From: Miltoncostaea sp050249835
GTDB taxonomy: Bacteria > Actinomycetota > Thermoleophilia > Miltoncostaeales > Miltoncostaeaceae
Direction: 5' to 3'
NCBI GenBank assembly: GCA_050249835.1
Contig: JBFWPT010000061.1
Span: 1-19,195, forward strand
DNA: 19,195 nt
Part shown: positions 1-7,231 of the stretch, one piece after another
How positions within the stretch are numbered: position 1 is the first letter of the stretch
How the letters are laid out: each line of letters begins with the position of its first letter
The notes under the pieces: model-generated
Told to the model about the DNA's origin: nothing
Seen by the model: the letters and a program-made list of their open reading frames with translations, nothing else
The model's database searches: none
Translations under genes and position numbers: made by a program

Positions 1-684
1 GACGGGGGCCGGCGCGATCACCTCGTGGCAGACGTGGTTGCGCTGCACCGTCTCCACCACGGGGTAGCAGCGCACCGCACCCGACGGGGAGCGCGCCACC
101 ATCGCCGCCAGCTCGCGCTCGAAATCGACCATCCCCTCCACCAGCACACCGTCCCCCTTGTCGAGCCGGGCGAACGCCTCCTCCGCAGCGGCCAGGTCGC
201 CGCAGGTGGCGTTGCCGTACCCGTCATACCCCAGCGTGCGGGACTTGAGCATCAGCGGCCAGCCCAGGGCGTCCCCGGCGGCCGGCAGGTCGGCCGTCGT
301 CGCGGCGACGACGAAGGGCGCGGTCGGCAGCCCGGCGGACCGCAGCAGCTCCTTCTGGAGGGCCTTGTCCTGCACCTTGGCGAGCACGCCCGGGTCGGGG
401 CGCACGGGGGTCCCGGCGTCGGCCACCGACGCGAGCGCGGCGGCGTCCACGAACTCGTTCTCGAGGGTCACGACGCCCGACGCCGCGCCCAGGGCGCGGA
501 CCGCGTCGGGATCGTGCCAGTCGCCCTCCACCACGCCCGCGGCCATCGGCACGGCGGGCTCCGCCGGCAGGCCCAGCACCCCGACGCGCACGCCGAGCGG
601 CCACGCGGCGAGACAGGTCATGCGGGCGAGCTGGCCGGCGCCGGCGATGCCGACGTCGAAGGGCGGGGCGGGCACGCGGCGCAC
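1..684 (-). CDS. purK: PurK, N5-carboxyaminoimidazole ribonucleotide synthase (3' end beyond window)
   Basis: This enzyme carries out the ATP-dependent carboxylation of AIR to N5-CAIR in de novo purine synthesis, in the cytoplasm. Read on the minus strand, the N-terminus has the PurK nucleotide-fold motif GIAGAGQLARM (family form GGGQLGRM). It continues through VTLENEFVD, DKALQKELLRSAGLPTAPF, the ATP-grasp segment LMLKSRTLGYDGYGN and VEGMVDFERELAAMVARS. It reaches VVETVQRNHVCHEVIAPAP, the conserved stretch usually written ENxHxxGI...SxxPA, where the window ends. About 228 codons are present, so roughly the C-terminal 40% is missing. The GTG at 684 is chosen because it puts the glycine-rich motif near residue 12; in-frame GTGs at 675, 723 and 732 are alternatives and none has a strong Shine-Dalgarno. 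The gene is divergent from the cupredoxin operon, 91 bp away. purE would be the expected next gene, outside the window. Confidence 0.92.
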   Translation of the reverse strand, partial: MRRVPAPPFDVGIAGAGQLARMTCLAAWPLGVRVGVLGLPAEPAVPMAAGVVEGDWHDPDAVRALGAASGVVTLENEFVDAAALASVADAGTPVRPDPGVLAKVQDKALQKELLRSAGLPTAPFVVAATTADLPAAGDALGWPLMLKSRTLGYDGYGNATCGDLAAAEEAFARLDKGDGVLVEGMVDFERELAAMVARSPSGAVRCYPVVETVQRNHVCHEVIAPAPV

Positions 685-764
685 GGTACACGCGGGCCGC
701 GACGCCTCGCAATTCCCGAACACGACCCTCACGGGGCGCTCACGGCGGGCCGCCGGGCCGTCGA

Positions 765-770
765 TAGGGT
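765..770 (+). promoter_or_regulatory. Putative -10 box (TAGGGT) for a leaderless transcript
   Basis: TAGGGT fits the TAnnnT -10 pattern and ends 5 bp before the ATG at 776. This would place transcription initiation at or next to the start codon. No Shine-Dalgarno precedes that ATG, which agrees with leaderless translation. No convincing -35 is visible. Confidence 0.35.
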
Positions 771-775
771 CACGG

Positions 776-1126
776 ATGCCGATGCTCGCCCTCGCCGCGC
801 CCCCGCCCGTCGCGCCGGCACCGCCCGCGCGGGTGCTGACCTTCGCCGACGAGTTCCGCTTCTCCACCAGCCGCCGCGCGGTGCCCGCCGGGGTGCTGCG
901 CCTGCAGCTCAAGAACATCGGCGAGGACGAGCACGACCTGCGGCTGCTCGGCCCGCGCGGCACGGCCCGCGCCGAGACCGGCGTCGTCGAGCCCGGCGAG
1001 CTCGGGGGCTTCCGCGTCCGCCTCTCCCGCGGCCGCTACACCTTCTACTGCACGGTCGCCGACCACGCCGAGCGCGGCATGGCCGGCACGCTGCTCGTGA
1101 CGAAGAAGCGCCGGGGGGCGCGGTAG
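776..1126 (+). CDS. Small cupredoxin-like type 1 copper protein
   Basis: This is a 116-aa cupredoxin-fold protein, probably a one-electron carrier or copper-binding partner outside the membrane. The type 1 copper ligand pattern is complete: His53 in NIGEDEHDLRLLG, then Cys92, His97 and Met102 in YTFYCTVADHAERGMAGTLLV. This is the sulfocyanin/plastocyanin-like arrangement. The N-terminus is short, with a hydrophobic Ala/Pro-rich run (about residues 3-20) that is only a weak signal peptide, so export is inferred. ATG 776 is preferred because a -10 box lies just upstream; ATG 782 is an alternative. The stop codon TAG shares its G with the GTG start of the DUF1800 gene, so translation of the two is probably coupled. 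Its fixed position before DUF1800 and DUF1501 suggests it works with them. Confidence 0.82.
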   Translation: MPMLALAAPPPVAPAPPARVLTFADEFRFSTSRRAVPAGVLRLQLKNIGEDEHDLRLLGPRGTARAETGVVEPGELGGFRVRLSRGRYTFYCTVADHAERGMAGTLLVTKKRRGAR

Positions 1127-2442
1127 TGGCGCTCCGGGCGGCCGACCGCGCGCGGGCCGAGCGGCTCACCTGGCGCGCCGGCTTCGGCCCCGTCCCGGGC
1201 GAGATCGACGACCTGGCCCGCCGCGGCACCGAGGGTGCGGTCGACCGCCTGCTGCGTCCCAAGGGGCGCTCCCTGCAGGGGCCGGCGGCCCGCGTCGACG
1301 GCGCGCCCCTCGACCCGGTGAACGCCTACGGGCACGACGTCCTGTGGTGGCTCGACCGGGCGGTGCGCACCCGGCACCCGCTCGTGGAGCGGATGGCGTT
1401 CAACTGGCACGACCACTTCGCCACCTCCAATGACGGGGTGGGGGACACGCGCCTGATGCTCGCCCAGTACTGGACGCTGCGGCGCGGGGCCCTCGGCCGC
1501 TTCCGCGACCTGGCCCGGGCGATCACCCGCGACCGCGCGATGCAGATGTTCCTGTCGCTGGCGAACTCCGAGAAGGGTTCGCCGAACGAGAACTTCGCCC
1601 GCGAGCTGTTCGAGCTCTTCACGCTGGGCGTCAACAACGGCTACACGGAGAAGGACGTCCGCGAGGCCGCCCGCGCGCTCACCGGGTTCACCTTCGACTG
1701 GAACACGAAGCGGTTCGGCTACGACCCGGACAAGCACGACGGCGGGGTGAAGCGGATACTCGGCCGCGTCGGCCGCTTCGAGCCGCTCGACGTGGTGGAC
1801 ATCGCGATCGAGCACCGCGCCCACCCGCAGTTCATCTGCGAGAGGCTCTGGGGGTACTTCAGCCCGCGCCCGTGCCCGCCGGGCCTGCTGCGCTCGCTGG
1901 CGCGCACCTACCGCCGCAGCGGCACCGACGTGCGCCCCGTACTGCGCGAGATCCTCACGAGCAAGCTCTTCTACGCGGGCCTGGCCGAGCCGGACATGGT
2001 GAAGTCGCCGTTCGTCTACACGGCCGGGATGCTCCGCATGACCCGGGGCCGCGTGGACGACGAGGGCTGGGTCTGGCGCCTCGACCAGATGGGCCAGGTG
2101 CCGTTCCACCCGCCCAACGTGAGCGGCTGGGAGGGCGGCACGGCGTGGTTGTCGACGTCGTCGATCCGGGCGCGTTTCGACGCCGCCACCGCGGTACTCC
2201 ACAAGACGATCGAGGACGGGTCGATCTCGAAGCACCAGACCCCGGCCCAGGCCGTGCGCAGCGCGCTGGCGGCCACGGGCTCCCCGCGCATCGGCCCGCG
2301 CACTCGCAAGGCGCTGCAGGCCTACGCGGTCCGCTCCGTCGCCGGCCGCACCGACGAGTGGGAGGTGGAGCACTACTTCCCCGAGCGCCAGCGCGTGCTG
2401 CGCCACCTGCTGCTCGCCGGCCCCGACGCCCAGGTCTGCTGA
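1126..2442 (+). CDS. DUF1800 family protein
   Basis: This 438-aa protein belongs to DUF1800, a family of unknown biochemical function that is usually encoded next to DUF1501. Family hallmarks are RAGFGPVPGEID near residue 20, MAFNWHDHFATS (about 90-100), PNENFARELFELFTLGVNNG (about 153-172), REAARALTGFTFD, and the C-terminal PPNVSGWEGGTAWLS (about 329 onward). The GTG at 1126 overlaps the preceding stop by one base. An open frame extends far upstream to position 25, but it runs antisense to purK and through the cupredoxin gene and has no family similarity, so the internal start is chosen. No signal peptide is visible, although many family members are thought to act outside the cell. The DUF1501 gene follows after 7 bp. 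Confidence 0.88.
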   Translation: MALRAADRARAERLTWRAGFGPVPGEIDDLARRGTEGAVDRLLRPKGRSLQGPAARVDGAPLDPVNAYGHDVLWWLDRAVRTRHPLVERMAFNWHDHFATSNDGVGDTRLMLAQYWTLRRGALGRFRDLARAITRDRAMQMFLSLANSEKGSPNENFARELFELFTLGVNNGYTEKDVREAARALTGFTFDWNTKRFGYDPDKHDGGVKRILGRVGRFEPLDVVDIAIEHRAHPQFICERLWGYFSPRPCPPGLLRSLARTYRRSGTDVRPVLREILTSKLFYAGLAEPDMVKSPFVYTAGMLRMTRGRVDDEGWVWRLDQMGQVPFHPPNVSGWEGGTAWLSTSSIRARFDAATAVLHKTIEDGSISKHQTPAQAVRSALAATGSPRIGPRTRKALQAYAVRSVAGRTDEWEVEHYFPERQRVLRHLLLAGPDAQVC

Positions 2443-2449
2443 GGACGCG

Positions 2450-3835
2450 ATGCCCCTGAGCCCCCGCCACGGCTGCCGCGACCACCACGCCACGCGCCGC
2501 GCCTTCCTGGGCCGCGCGACCGAGGTCGTCCCGGTCCCCGCCGACGCCCTCGACGGCCTCGCCGCCTTCGAGAAGGGCGGCGGCATGACGCGCAAGGACC
2601 TGCTGGAGCGCGGCGTCGGCCTCTGGGTGGGCGCGACGGCCGTGGCCGGCCTGTCCACCCGGTCGCTGCTGGAGGCCGCCTCGGCCCAGGCCCAGGCCGC
2701 CCCGGACGCGACGATCCTCGTCTCGCTCTACCTGGACGGCGGCAACGACGGGCTCAACACCCTCGTCCCGCTGGCCGACCCGCTGTACCGCCAGTACCGC
2801 GGCCGCCTGGGCATCGCCCCCGAGGCGACGCTGCCGGTGACCGGGTCCCCCGAGTTCGGCTGGCACCCGTCCCTCGGCGGCCTGAAGGCGCTCTACGACG
2901 CGGGCAAGGTCGCCGTGCTGCCGTCGGTCGACTTCGCGAACGCCGACCAGAGCCACTTCAACTCGGTCGCCTACTGGCGCCGGGGCATCGTGGGGCCGAG
3001 CTTCGAGATTACGGGCTGGCTCGGCCGCACCCTCGACGCGGTCGGCGTGGCGGACAACCCGCTCCAGGGCATCTCGGTGTCCTGGTCGCCGGACCCGCTG
3101 CTCACCAGCCGCCGCGCCGCGACGGCCACCGTCTACGACCCGGGCGGCTTCGACTTCTGGATCGAGGGCGTCTGGGGCGGCGACGGCTTCGTGCAGGCCT
3201 ACCGCGAGGCGTCCGCCGGGCGCACCTCCTCGCCCGCCCTCGCCGCCGCCCGCCGCACCTACGAGAACACGTTCAGGGTGCGCGAGCAGCTCCGGCCCCT
3301 GAAGGTGGACGAGGCGAACCCGCTGCCGCCGACGCCAATGCCGTACCCCGACACCAACCTGGGCACCGGCCTGGCGAACCTGGCACGGATGCTCGCCGCC
3401 GGCTTCGGCACCCGGGTCGCCGCCCTCTCGATCGGCGGCTTCGACACCCACGACGACCAGCCCGAGGACCACGCCGAGCTGCTCACCGACCTCGGGAACT
3501 CCCTCCAGGCCTGGCAGGCCGATCTCTCCGCGCGCGGCCTCGCCCACCGGGTCCTGACCCTCGTGTGGAGCGAGTTCGGCCGCCGCCCCGCCGACAACGA
3601 GAGCAACGGCACCGACCACGGCGCCGGCGGCCTCGTGATGGTGGTCGGCGACCGGGCGAACGGCGGCATCCGCAGCGAGTTCCCCGGGCTCGCCCGGCTC
3701 GACGAGGACGACAACCTGCTCGTCACCACCGAGTTCCGGACGGTCTACGCGAGCCTCCTGGAGCAGTGGCTCGGGGTGGAGGCAGGGCGCATCCTGCCGA
3801 AGATCGACCCCGCCCGGCTCGCCCTGGTGAGGTAG
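2450..3835 (+). CDS. DUF1501 family secreted protein
   Basis: This 461-aa protein belongs to DUF1501, which shares the alkaline phosphatase/sulfatase fold; its substrate is unknown. Family motifs are LYLDGGNDGLNTLVPL (about 93-108), DQSHFNSVAYW, IGGFDTHDDQ (about 327-336) and LVWSEFGRRPADN...TDHGAGG (about 375-393). The ATG at 2450 has a GAGG 8 bases upstream. The first 45 residues include a twin-arginine-like TRRAFLGRA that is not followed by a hydrophobic stretch. The real hydrophobic segment comes after the internal Met46 (MTRKDLLERGVGLWVGATAVAGL), so Met46 (base 2585) could instead be the working start. DUF1501 proteins are often Tat-exported. It is the last gene of the cupredoxin-DUF1800-DUF1501 operon, and the tRNA gene follows. 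Confidence 0.88.
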   Translation: MPLSPRHGCRDHHATRRAFLGRATEVVPVPADALDGLAAFEKGGGMTRKDLLERGVGLWVGATAVAGLSTRSLLEAASAQAQAAPDATILVSLYLDGGNDGLNTLVPLADPLYRQYRGRLGIAPEATLPVTGSPEFGWHPSLGGLKALYDAGKVAVLPSVDFANADQSHFNSVAYWRRGIVGPSFEITGWLGRTLDAVGVADNPLQGISVSWSPDPLLTSRRAATATVYDPGGFDFWIEGVWGGDGFVQAYREASAGRTSSPALAAARRTYENTFRVREQLRPLKVDEANPLPPTPMPYPDTNLGTGLANLARMLAAGFGTRVAALSIGGFDTHDDQPEDHAELLTDLGNSLQAWQADLSARGLAHRVLTLVWSEFGRRPADNESNGTDHGAGGLVMVVGDRANGGIRSEFPGLARLDEDDNLLVTTEFRTVYASLLEQWLGVEAGRILPKIDPARLALVR

Positions 3836-3867
3836 CCCGAGAGGGGTGCTGGGAGCCGCCCGGGGGC

Positions 3868-3876
3868 TGCTATGGT
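3868..3876 (+). promoter_or_regulatory. Extended -10 promoter of tRNA-Val
   Basis: TGCTATGGT is an extended -10 (TGn plus TATGGT) ending 10 bp before the mature tRNA 5' end, a usual distance for a tRNA promoter. No good -35 is visible. Confidence 0.5.
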
Positions 3877-3886
3877 CCCCGTCCGC

Positions 3887-3959
3887 GGGCCGTTAGCTCA
3901 GTTGGGAGAGCACCAGCTCGACAAGCTGGGGGTCACTGGTTCGAGCCCAGTACGGCCCA
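3887..3959 (+). tRNA. tRNA-Val (anticodon GAC)
   Basis: A full 73-nt cloverleaf can be folded. The acceptor stem is GGGCCGT/ACGGCCC with discriminator A. The D arm is GCTC...GAGC. The anticodon stem CCAGC/GCTGG encloses the loop TCGACAA, giving anticodon GAC (reads GUC and GUU). The T arm is ACTGG TTCGAGC CCAGT. The CCA end is not encoded. The 3' 47 nt of this gene, from the anticodon stem to the end, recur at 7098, marking it as an integration site. Confidence 0.96.
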
Positions 3960-3961
3960 TG
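3913..3961 (+). repeat. Left 49-bp direct repeat (attachment-site copy, 3' end of tRNA-Val)
   Basis: These 49 bases, from the 5' side of the anticodon stem to two bases past the tRNA, are identical to 7098-7146. Anticodon-loop-to-3'-end identity blocks are the usual attachment sites of tyrosine recombinases. The left copy completes a functional tRNA. Confidence 0.93.
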
Positions 3962-3964
3962 CGG

Positions 3965-3990
3965 AGAGCCCGCTCATCGAGCGGGCTCTT
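3965..3990 (+). terminator. Hairpin just downstream of tRNA-Val
   Basis: An 11-bp perfect stem (AGAGCCCGCTC pairing with GAGCGGGCTCT) with the loop ATC lies 6 bp after the tRNA. It is followed by TT but no long T tract. It probably terminates the tRNA transcript. A diverged version with two broken pairs follows the right repeat at about 7149-7173. Confidence 0.6.
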
Positions 3991-4114
3991 GTCGTCGACA
4001 GGTGCCGGTCGTCGACCCACCACCGTCCTCATCTCGGCACGGGTTCGCCCTCACCCGTGTTCGCCCGGTGTCCGACTCGGCGGATACCATCGGACGATCC
4101 GTCGGGAGGCCGTC

Positions 4115-4333
4115 ATGAACGAAGCCCACTTCTCCGAGATCGAGAAGACCCTGCTCTACATCTCCGACGCGCGCGAGCGTGCGGAGCGGGCGATGAAGGC
4201 GCTGGAGAAGGACGGAGCGGAGGCCCATCTGATCGAAGCCCTCCGGACGGCCGACGCGGAGCTGGCCGCGCTCCACAAGCGCCTGCTCCAGCAGACGTAC
4301 TTCGCCGTCCCCAAGGAGCAGTTGAGCCTCTGA
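4115..4333 (+). CDS. Unknown 72-aa helical protein in the cassette
   Basis: I do not recognise this family. The protein is almost entirely predicted helix: MNEAHFSEIEKTLLYISDA, then charged heptad-like segments rich in Glu, Arg, Ala and Leu (about residues 18-58), ending QQTYFAVPKEQLSL. It has no signal peptide, membrane segment, cysteine or visible helix-turn-helix. The ATG at 4115 has an excellent GGGAGG 5 bases upstream, which supports it as a real gene. It ends 16 bp before the MmeI-like gene on the same strand, so the two are probably co-transcribed. It might be a small helical partner or regulator of the restriction enzyme, but no sequence motif shows this. The corresponding stretch is missing from the decayed second copy at 7147-7293. 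Confidence 0.72.
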   Translation: MNEAHFSEIEKTLLYISDARERAERAMKALEKDGAEAHLIEALRTADAELAALHKRLLQQTYFAVPKEQLSL

Positions 4334-4349
4334 GCGCAGCTGGCCCGGG

Positions 4350-7070
4350 GTGAGCCTCACGGGGGAGGAGATCCGCCGCAACCTCCAAGTGTTCGCGGCG
4401 AGGTGGAGCGTCTACGACCGGTCCGAGAGGGCCGAGGCGCAGACGTTCCTGAACGAGTTGTTCGCCTGCTACGGCACCGACCGGCAGGAGGTCGCCACCT
4501 TCGAGGAGCCGCAGGCGGGCCGGTTCCTCGATCTGCTCTGGCCCAGGGTGGCGATCATCGAGATGAAGGCGCCCTCCGAGGCGAGGCGCCTGGACAGGCA
4601 CCGGCCGCAGGCCCTCGACTACTGGCGCAACGCCGCGGACCCCGAACGCAACGTCCCGGCCCCACGGTTCGTCGTCATCTGCGCGTTCCGCCGTCTGGAG
4701 GTGTGGGAGCCCGGCGCGTATCCGAACGCGCCGCGGGTGGTCCTCGATCTCGTCGAGCTGCCCGACCACTACGACGCGCTGCTGTTCCTCGCCGGGAACG
4801 AGCCGGTGTTCATGGGCGGCGAGGTGGAACTCACCCGTGACGCGGTGGGCTGGATCACCACCCTCTTCGGCGCGTTGAAGGAGCGACGGGCCGCCGGGCC
4901 GGACGTGCTCCGGGACTTCGTGCTCCAGTGCGTCTGGTGCCTGTTCGCGGAGGACCTCGGGCTCCTCCCCGAGCACATCTTCACCCGTCTGCTGGACGGC
5001 CTCGTCGCGGCGCCGAACCGGTCGAGCGCCGACGAGCTGGGCGGACTGTTCCGGGTGCTCAACGACCCCGCGCCCACCCGCCCGCAGCACGGCCAGTACG
5101 CGCGTGTCCCCTACGCCAACGGCGGCCTCTTCGCGGAGCCCGCCGCCGTCCACCTCGACGCCGACGAGCTCAACCTGCTCCGCGCGGCTGCGGGCTACGA
5201 CTGGACGAAGGTGCAGCCGCAGATATTCGGCTCGTTGCTGGAGGGCGGCCTCGGTCACGACAAGCAGTGGCTGCTCGGGGCCCACTACACCGCCGAGGCC
5301 GACATCCAGAAGGTCGTCCAGCCCACCATCGTGCGGCCGTGGACGGAGCGGATCGAGAACCTGAGCACCCACGCCCAGGCGAAGCGTGCCCAGGCCGACC
5401 TCATGAACTTCGTCGTCCTCGATCCTGCCTGCGGTTCCGGGAACTTCCTGTACGTCGCCTACCGCGAACTCCGCCGGCTGGAGGCGCGTCTGCGGCAGCG
5501 CGAGAGCGAGCTGCGGCGCCGGGGCGGACTGTCCGATCAGGGCTCGCTCGCGGCGTTCTTCCCCGTGTCCAACCTGAAGGGCCTCGACATCGACGGCTTT
5601 GCCGTCGGCCTCGCCCGTGTCGTCATCTGGATGGGCCACAAGCTCGCCGTCGAGGAACTGGGCCTCTCCGAGACGACGCTTCCCCTCGCCGACCTCTCCG
5701 GCATCCGGCCGGGGGATGCCCTCTCGATGCCGTGGCCGCGGGCGGACGTCATCATCGGAAACCCCCCGTTCCACGGCGACCGCCGGCTCCGAGGCATCCT
5801 CGGCGACGACTACATCGAGTGGCTGAAGCAGGCCTTCGGAGTCGGAGTCAAGGACTACTGCGTCTACTGGTTCCGGAAGGCGCACGACCACCTTGCGGAC
5901 GGAGGTCGTGCCGGACTCGTCGGCACCAACTCCATCTCACAGAACCGTGCGCGCTCGGCGAGCCTCGACTACATCGTTGGGAACGGGGGTGTGGTCACGG
6001 AGGCGGTGTCCACGCAAGACTGGTCCGGCGAGGCGGCGGTTGATGTTTCGATCGTGAACTGGATCAAGAATCCCGCTACGCCTCCTTCGGTCGTCGTCCT
6101 GGACGGCATGGAGGTTTCAGGAGTCACGACGGCCCTTCGCCCGGCATCCGCTGTGGCTATCGAGGGCGCGCACGCGCTGGCTGGCAACGCGCTTCGCGCA
6201 TTCCAGGGGCCGATCCCTCGCGGAGCGGGATTCGTGATTGACGTCCACACCGCGAGCGCGCTGCTGGCGGACGGGGGTGCTCCCTACGCAGACGTCGTCC
6301 GGCAGTACATCGTGGGAGCCGACATCACCGACGACGTCCGACAGCAGCCGTCGCGTTTCATCGTCGACTTCAACGAGATGTCGCTTGAACAGGCCATGAA
6401 CTATCCGAGTGCCCTCGCCCTGGTCCGGCGCGACGTCTTGCCTCAGCGCGTGGATGACACAGGCGTCCTGCTACCGGAGTTCGCCGGGAACTGGTGGAGG
6501 CTTTGGCGACCGCGCCCGGCACTCCGCGCGGCCATCGCCGGGATGCGTCGTTACGTCGTGGGCACGGCAACCGGCAAGAGAATTCTCTTTGCGTGGGTCG
6601 ACATGCGCACACTCAGTAGCAATGCGTCGAACGCATTCGCATTCGAGGATGACTACGCGATGGGCATTCTGAGCTCTCGTCTTCATGGGGAGTGGGCTCG
6701 GGCGCAATCCTCGACCCTTGAGGACCGCATCCGGTACACCCCGACCTCGGCCTTCGAGACCTTCCCGTGGCCTCCGGCACCGACCGACGCCCAGCGGCAG
6801 GCCGTGTCCGACGCGGCGGTGGAACTCCTCCGGCGGCGTCGCGAGATCTGCGTTGCCCAGCACATCGGGCTCACCACCCTCTACAACCAGGTGGACGAGG
6901 GCGCGTGGACGGATCTCAGGAGACTCCACGTGCGGCTCGACGAGGCCGTGGCCGCCGCCTACGGGTGGCCCGCCTCGGTCGCGCACGACGCCGAGGACGC
7001 TAACCGGCGGTTGCTGGAGCTGAACCATCAGATCGCGAGCGGCGCCGTGGAGTACGACCCCTTCACGTAG
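4350..7070 (+). CDS. MmeI-like Type IIL restriction enzyme / DNA methyltransferase
   Basis: This is a 906-aa single-chain restriction and adenine-methylation enzyme; MmeI is 919 aa. An N-terminal PD-(D/E)XK-type nuclease carries Asp61 (RFLDLLWPRV), Glu71 and Lys73 (IIEMK), matching the D...ExK of the MmeI family. A helical linker follows (about 150-340). The methyltransferase domain has motif I DPACGSGNF (358-366) and motif IV NPPF (471-474), the form used for N6-adenine methylation. The target-recognition region is about 570-790 and the helical C-terminus ends at VEYDPFT. In MmeI enzymes one recognition domain guides both activities, and host methylation is on one strand. All key residues look intact, so it should be active. 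The GTG at 4350 gives the usual family N-terminus (SLTGEEIRRNLQVFAARW) but has a weak Shine-Dalgarno. Bases about 6030-6700 are less GC-rich than the rest. Confidence 0.9.
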   Translation: MSLTGEEIRRNLQVFAARWSVYDRSERAEAQTFLNELFACYGTDRQEVATFEEPQAGRFLDLLWPRVAIIEMKAPSEARRLDRHRPQALDYWRNAADPERNVPAPRFVVICAFRRLEVWEPGAYPNAPRVVLDLVELPDHYDALLFLAGNEPVFMGGEVELTRDAVGWITTLFGALKERRAAGPDVLRDFVLQCVWCLFAEDLGLLPEHIFTRLLDGLVAAPNRSSADELGGLFRVLNDPAPTRPQHGQYARVPYANGGLFAEPAAVHLDADELNLLRAAAGYDWTKVQPQIFGSLLEGGLGHDKQWLLGAHYTAEADIQKVVQPTIVRPWTERIENLSTHAQAKRAQADLMNFVVLDPACGSGNFLYVAYRELRRLEARLRQRESELRRRGGLSDQGSLAAFFPVSNLKGLDIDGFAVGLARVVIWMGHKLAVEELGLSETTLPLADLSGIRPGDALSMPWPRADVIIGNPPFHGDRRLRGILGDDYIEWLKQAFGVGVKDYCVYWFRKAHDHLADGGRAGLVGTNSISQNRARSASLDYIVGNGGVVTEAVSTQDWSGEAAVDVSIVNWIKNPATPPSVVVLDGMEVSGVTTALRPASAVAIEGAHALAGNALRAFQGPIPRGAGFVIDVHTASALLADGGAPYADVVRQYIVGADITDDVRQQPSRFIVDFNEMSLEQAMNYPSALALVRRDVLPQRVDDTGVLLPEFAGNWWRLWRPRPALRAAIAGMRRYVVGTATGKRILFAWVDMRTLSSNASNAFAFEDDYAMGILSSRLHGEWARAQSSTLEDRIRYTPTSAFETFPWPPAPTDAQRQAVSDAAVELLRRRREICVAQHIGLTTLYNQVDEGAWTDLRRLHVRLDEAVAAAYGWPASVAHDAEDANRRLLELNHQIASGAVEYDPFT

Positions 7071-7097
7071 GTCCCGCAGGTTCAGGCCCGGTGATCC

Positions 7098-7146
7098 CCA
7101 GCTCGACAAGCTGGGGGTCACTGGTTCGAGCCCAGTACGGCCCATG
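7098..7146 (+). repeat. Right 49-bp direct repeat (displaced tRNA-Val 3' fragment)
   Basis: This is an exact copy of 3913-3961 containing the anticodon arm, variable loop, T arm and 3' acceptor strand. The bases before it (7071-7097) do not supply a D arm or 5' acceptor strand, so it cannot make a tRNA. It is the right boundary of the cassette. Confidence 0.93.
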
Positions 7147-7231
7147 GGGGAGCCCGCGCATCGAGCGCGCTCTCGTCGTCGAAGGGTGATGGCAGTCGTG
7201 CCGCCCCGGACCTCGTCTCGGCACGGGCCCC
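7147..7231 (+). other. Diverged copy of the sequence that follows tRNA-Val (older cassette leader)
   Basis: This stretch aligns with 3962-4044. Both have a GAGCCCGC-type hairpin with an ATC(GA) loop, then GTCGTCGA, then a variable stretch, then CTCGGCACGGG. The hairpin is decayed, with two stem pairs lost relative to the left copy, although a bulged GAGC..GCGC fold remains possible. The similarity extends well past the exact 49-bp repeat, so the two flanks share ancestry beyond the attachment core. Confidence 0.65.

Larger units (their letters stand above)
3913..7097 (+). mobile_element. Integrase-less tRNA-Val cassette carrying an MmeI-like restriction gene
   Basis: A 3,185-bp segment lies between 49-bp direct repeats of the tRNA-Val 3' end. 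It holds a perfect hairpin, a 72-aa ORF and a 906-aa MmeI-family gene whose stop is only 27 bp from the right repeat. No integrase, excisionase or replication gene is present. Duplication of a tRNA 3' end with the intact tRNA on one side is the known signature of site-specific integration. I infer the element moved using a recombinase supplied elsewhere, or lost its own. A plain tandem duplication followed by decay of one copy is the alternative. Remnants at 7147-7293 point to an earlier, related insertion at the same site. Confidence 0.75.

Noticed and set aside
25..1125. Upstream extension of the DUF1800 frame (open from position 25)
   Set aside because: It runs antisense to purK and out of frame through the cupredoxin gene and reads as Arg/His/Pro-rich low-information sequence. 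The family similarity begins at the GTG at 1126.
3872..4114. Upstream in-frame extension of the 72-aa ORF through the tRNA
   Set aside because: It would translate the tRNA gene. The ATG at 4115 has a near-ideal ribosome binding site.
1045..5891. Minus-strand frames of over 500 codons opposite the DUF1800, DUF1501 and MmeI-like genes
   Set aside because: They are shadows of confidently identified plus-strand genes, rich in Arg, Gly, Ala and Val with no recognisable motifs.
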